A stretch of 10,064 nt of DNA from Phoronis pallida. Its lineage: Eukaryota > Phoronida > Phoronidae. A model generated the notes under the pieces. The model saw only the letters and a program-made list of their open reading frames with translations. It was not told the DNA's origin and searched no databases. A program made the position numbers and the translations under genes. The stretch covers positions 1 to 10,064 of the forward strand of contig JAOXYC010254232.1 of the NCBI GenBank assembly GCA_028565715.1, read 5' to 3'. Positions 6,542 through 10,064 of this stretch are shown piece by piece. Each line of letters starts with the position of its first letter. Position 1 is the stretch's first letter.

Positions 6542-9175
6542 ATGGAGGCTGAAGATAATCCTAAACCGGAATTGAATACTGCTGAACCTGACAACATTCC
6601 ACAGCCTGAGAAACCAACAGAGGGCGCGAAGGGTGAAACCTCAGAAGCCAGCCAATCAGGTGAGGCGAGTGTTGAATGTGAAACCCCAGCCGAGCAAAAT
6701 GCTCTTTCGCCCGATGAGATAAAATGTGATCAGGCAGAACAAACTAATCTTCCTGTAGACCAGACCGAATCAACCGAACCTGAAACAACTGAGACTTCTA
6801 CTGCTGAGATAGATCCACCAGCCCAAACTTCAAAAACCACAGAAGGAGGCGTAACAAAACCTCCCGATATCTGTGACGCTACCCCTCAACAAGATGAAAA
6901 AATAACACGAGACGATGCTGCCAAAGAAAATGTTCCACAAAGTAATGGTGAACCAGGCAATACCTGTTCAGATGACATCGCCACGGAAACTACCACTGAT
7001 ATCAGCAAAAAGGCTGAAGATGTCGAGATTCCTAAACAAAAAAGTACATCGGTAGATGAACAAGCGCCAAAGCAAGAAGAGCTATTGAGTGCAGAAAGTG
7101 AGCCTTCCGTTGAAACCCAGCAAGTGGCACCTATTGATGATCCTAAATTGACAGTCGCGGAGCAGCCTTCTTCAGATCTCTCGCCACAAGAAAGTGCCCA
7201 AGTCATAGAAACAAAGCCACCAGCGTCAGATATCACAAGTGCGGAGACGGTAGAGGCCAATACAAGCCAGAGTGATATTCCAGAATCTGAAGCAGCAACA
7301 GATCAGCAAATGCATGAAACGAATACAGAACGTCAGGAAAAGAATAATGTCACGAATATAGAGCCTCTAGAGGCACAATCACTCGACAACCAAACTGAGA
7401 CGCCGCAAAAACAACCAGCTGATGAAAGACCGTTGTCACCCTCTAAGAGTGAAAGACCATTGTCACCATCTAAGAGAAGCAAAAAGGAAATCCCAAAAGC
7501 TGAGTTTTGGTCCTTGCCTCAAAAGGATGCTTCGTCTATTGATGACGAAGGCAAAACGCGAAAGTCGCTTAAGTCCGCCGATTCGGATGAAGACACAAAG
7601 ACAGACGCACAGCAATCACCTGCTATTGAAACAAAGGAGCAGCCAAGTATTCCAGTTGGTGAAAAACAGCCAGATGGTGATAAGGAGCATGTACAGCAAC
7701 CGAAAGATATTGTAACAGAGCCCAACAAGGACGCAGATCTTGAAACGGCCAAATCAGAATTGGAAGCTCCGGCCAGCGTTGTAGAACCTGCCAATCCACA
7801 ATCGGGTGTAGGCAGTGACAATTTAGAGCAAACAGAGTCGGCCCCGGCTATAGAAAAAGAAACAGTAAATTCACAAGAAGGATCGTCGATTATAGCTGCT
7901 GATCTAACGCCAGAAGCGGCAATAGAACCCATCCATACACAGTCACAAGATGGTACGTCTGCCACGAACAAAGAACAAGAAGTAAAGGCATCTAAACCAG
8001 CGGGTGATGTTACAAGCGAATCAAAAAGTTTACCAGCTGACTCCAATGTGGTTGAAGGAGGCGCGGTAGAAGCAGCCGACGAAAGTGGCTTTTCAAAGTT
8101 TAATGATACAACAGCAGATAAGAAAGATAATACCAATGTAGAATTGGATAAAATAGTGCCCTCGACATTGGAAGAGTCACCAAAATCACTGGATGCAAGT
8201 GTTTCTCCGAGTGTTATACCAAAAGATGTCACAGAGGAAGTTCCGGCGTCAGTTCAAGATACAAAACCTGTAGAGGAGCCGGTCGCGCTCACCAGTGATA
8301 AAGGTGCGTTACCGACTGATTCCGATGTAAGATGTGACTCAAATGAGGGTGCTTTGAAAGATGCGGTTTCGTCAGAGTCTGTTGAAGCGTCGGTACAGAA
8401 AAATAGCACGGAAACCAAAGAAATACCACCTCCATCTACGGAATCCCCACCAAAGTCACCAACAAAGAAAACAGGGTCAAAGATACCGCAACTGGCTTCA
8501 AAGCCTGGTATCAAAAAGCCAGTGGATTCGACGAAACCTAAATCTCCAACCTCTGAGTCAACTGAATCATTAAAAGATACAAAATCGAGTAAGAAGAAGG
8601 ACAAAGCGAAAGTGGATACTGAATTATCGGTGAGACCCAAGACGTCATCAGGTAAAATACCAGTGCCGATAGCACTAAAGAAGAACCTCGATGCACTCGA
8701 CGACGTTTACCACAACAAACCAGTCAGTTCTGAGTTGGAGAAAGAGGAAATGAAGCCCTCCAAAGCGATAGCGGTTGCTAAAGATGATAAACCTACCAAA
8801 CTGAAATTGGAAGAAGAAATAGAAGCATATAAGCCATACACACCATTGTTGTATCGCGAAGACGAAGAGTCTTCATCATTAGACGAAGAAGACCAGTCGT
8901 ATAGTTTCAGGCGCAGAGATCACGATGCGTACTTGGAAGATATAGAGTTTTCGCCCGCCTATGGGTCAGTGGAGTACTACGAACAAAGGAAAGCAAAGAG
9001 GAAGACGGCAGCAGAACTGATCAGAGAACAACAACAACTTATGAACTCTCTTTACGATATGAAGATGAATATGAGACGGGAGGAAAGAGAACTGAGTAGA
9101 ATTAGGAATCAATGTTTTTATGCCGAGCATGGCATTTCATTAAGTGGTGATTTATATGACGATGATTATGATTGA
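6542..9175 (+). CDS. 877-residue acidic, largely disordered protein with an SxIP motif and C-terminal coiled coil; family not recognised
   Basis: The start at 6542 has a good animal context (A at -3, G at +4) and follows the acceptor at 6525; an in-frame ATG at 6491 would add 17 residues that look like translated intron. Residues 1 to about 625 are low-complexity, rich in Glu, Ser, Thr, Pro, Gln and Asp, with few aromatics and no signal peptide or membrane segment. ERPLSPSK occurs twice in tandem (295-312) and contains proline-directed phosphorylation-type sites. Residues 629-715 form a basic, Pro/Ser/Lys patch with SKIP at 646-649, an SxIP motif of the kind that binds EB1 on growing microtubule ends, and a related SGKIPVP at 703-709. 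SVIP at 557-560 lies in a less favourable acidic context. Residues 773-784 are very acidic, 812-862 look like a charged coiled coil, and the chain ends YDDDYD. A cytoskeletal adaptor is plausible but unproven. The reading frame itself is highly convincing. Confidence 0.85.
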   Translation: MEAEDNPKPELNTAEPDNIPQPEKPTEGAKGETSEASQSGEASVECETPAEQNALSPDEIKCDQAEQTNLPVDQTESTEPETTETSTAEIDPPAQTSKTTEGGVTKPPDICDATPQQDEKITRDDAAKENVPQSNGEPGNTCSDDIATETTTDISKKAEDVEIPKQKSTSVDEQAPKQEELLSAESEPSVETQQVAPIDDPKLTVAEQPSSDLSPQESAQVIETKPPASDITSAETVEANTSQSDIPESEAATDQQMHETNTERQEKNNVTNIEPLEAQSLDNQTETPQKQPADERPLSPSKSERPLSPSKRSKKEIPKAEFWSLPQKDASSIDDEGKTRKSLKSADSDEDTKTDAQQSPAIETKEQPSIPVGEKQPDGDKEHVQQPKDIVTEPNKDADLETAKSELEAPASVVEPANPQSGVGSDNLEQTESAPAIEKETVNSQEGSSIIAADLTPEAAIEPIHTQSQDGTSATNKEQEVKASKPAGDVTSESKSLPADSNVVEGGAVEAADESGFSKFNDTTADKKDNTNVELDKIVPSTLEESPKSLDASVSPSVIPKDVTEEVPASVQDTKPVEEPVALTSDKGALPTDSDVRCDSNEGALKDAVSSESVEASVQKNSTETKEIPPPSTESPPKSPTKKTGSKIPQLASKPGIKKPVDSTKPKSPTSESTESLKDTKSSKKKDKAKVDTELSVRPKTSSGKIPVPIALKKNLDALDDVYHNKPVSSELEKEEMKPSKAIAVAKDDKPTKLKLEEEIEAYKPYTPLLYREDEESSSLDEEDQSYSFRRRDHDAYLEDIEFSPAYGSVEYYEQRKAKRKTAAELIREQQQLMNSLYDMKMNMRREERELSRIRNQCFYAEHGISLSGDLYDDDYD
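7424..7477 (+). repeat. 27-base tandem duplication inside the coding region
   Basis: Two 27-base units (7424-7450 and 7451-7477) differ at three positions and encode ERPLSPSKS and ERPLSPSKR. Two of the changes are silent third-position ones, suggesting selection to keep the Leu-Ser-Pro-Ser-Lys word after duplication. It doubles a candidate proline-directed kinase site. Confidence 0.75.
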
Positions 9176-10064
9176 GTGGATTGTCAGTGACTTGAGTTAA
9201 CTTTACCTCTGTGGAATTGTGCAGTGTGGAAAAATTGCTAATAGACTAAAAGAGCTGATCATTTTTCTAATCAGATATATGAAAAAGGCAAAAAAAAAAT
9301 CGAGCCAAAGCAGCTTTTCCTAATTGTACTACGAGGTTAAAATCACATTGATTACTCGATGTTTATTGTTTAGTAAAATAGATTGGAAGGTTGACATAAC
9401 TATTTTTTTCTCTGTACCGGGGACGCCACTAACTTGTATATAAATCAAAAAATACTTTTTGCTTGCTTGTAGATTTAATTCGTTAGTTCACCAATAGAGT
9501 GTGTTATTGTTTGCAAGTCTTTCGTTCCGGAAAATTGGTGGAAAATTTAATTCTACGTGTAATTTGTAAAATGACAGCCGATGTGCCTACGAGTCCGATT
9601 TGATTATTTCTTAAATTTTTTTTAGTTGTATAAGTTTACTGCATTTTTCTCAATATTTGATGATTTTTAAACGATAGAAAAGGGACACATTGTAAATTGA
9701 AAAAAATGTCTCTAAAAATTGAGATGACGAGTTCATGACTAAGAATTTTTTAAACGGCTTAAAATTCGTTTTGTTAACTTTTTAAACCAATTGAAACAAT
9801 GAAACTAATGATACTGTAACTTTATCTATTTCCTATTTAGTCTGCGGTCTGTTGTTGTCAACAATTCCAATGTAAACACAAATGAGAAAAAAAATTGGTT
9901 TCATTTTCGAAAACTTGTTAATGTGAAATTGGTGATTGAATAGAAAATGACAAAATCCAGCACATCCTAATTACTAATTTAACCAGTACTGTTTGAGAGA
10001 ATCAGGCAGTCAAGATTTTGTAGCAAGCAAAAGTTTTGAGCGGAATGGTTTACATCATAGTGTA
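9176..10064 (+). other. Probable 3' UTR of the 877-residue protein gene
   Basis: AT-rich, with no coding sequence on either strand. I found no AATAAA or ATTAAA, so the transcript probably continues beyond the window or uses a variant signal. TGTATATA at 9435-9442 matches the Pumilio consensus UGUANAUA. No further exon or repeat was recognised. Confidence 0.4.
9435..9442 (+). promoter_or_regulatory. Candidate Pumilio response element in the 3' UTR
   Basis: TGTATATA fits UGUANAUA, about 260 bases after the stop codon. PUF proteins bound at such sites usually repress or localise an mRNA. The match is exact but short, and function is not shown. Confidence 0.25.

Noticed and set aside
7519-8232. 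Long antisense open frame (237 codons), and similar ones at 6886-7260 and 8254-8640
   Set aside because: They are mirror frames of the real coding region, made open by its Glu/Ser/Thr-rich codon usage. No independent gene features were seen.
1-10064. CRISPR arrays, operons or a bacterial defence system
   Set aside because: There are no regularly spaced repeats and no clusters of co-directional genes, and the window has splice signals and a SINE, which are eukaryotic.

Overview
The window looks like nuclear DNA from an animal, most likely an invertebrate. It is AT-rich and mostly non-coding, with a spliced gene layout, a tRNA-derived SINE, and several short inverted-repeat elements. Nothing suggests a bacterium, phage or organelle: there are no operons, no ribosome binding sites, and one long coding exon beside a clean AG splice acceptor. 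The phylum cannot be fixed from the sequence. A lophotrochozoan such as a mollusc is a guess based on the SINE style and general feel.

Layout. Bases 1 to about 935 read like the 3' untranslated end of a gene lying upstream on the + strand, closing with an AATAAA signal at 916-921. A 215-bp MITE with perfect 21-bp terminal inverted repeats lies at 1150-1364. Bases 1365-1890 hold no gene and are the candidate promoter side of the main gene. A probable non-coding first exon ends at a strong CAG|GTGAGT donor at 2008/2009. A candidate intron of about 4.5 kb (2009-6525) follows. It carries a palindrome, a degenerate tRNA-derived SINE (minus strand, about 3525-3773), a long near-perfect fold-back (4753-4913) bracketed by direct repeats, a second MITE (5591-5977), and a short tandem repeat seeded by a 24-bp palindrome (6208-6335). 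It ends at a polypyrimidine tract and acceptor at 6525/6526.

The only convincing protein gene is at 6542-9175 (+): a single-exon coding region of 877 residues. The protein is long, acidic, Ser/Thr/Pro/Glu-rich and mostly disordered. It has a basic proline-serine patch carrying an SxIP motif (the EB1-binding type used by microtubule plus-end trackers) and a structured-looking C-terminus with a predicted coiled coil. I do not recognise the family. A role at the cytoskeleton is an inference from the motifs only. The remaining 889 bases are its probable 3' UTR, with no canonical AATAAA inside the window, so the transcript may run on past the end.

The most interesting non-coding observation is that the loop of the fold-back at 4753-4913 appears to share a core of about 30-50 bases with the body of the SINE at 3525-3773. 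Two different repeats in one intron therefore seem to carry the same conserved module.
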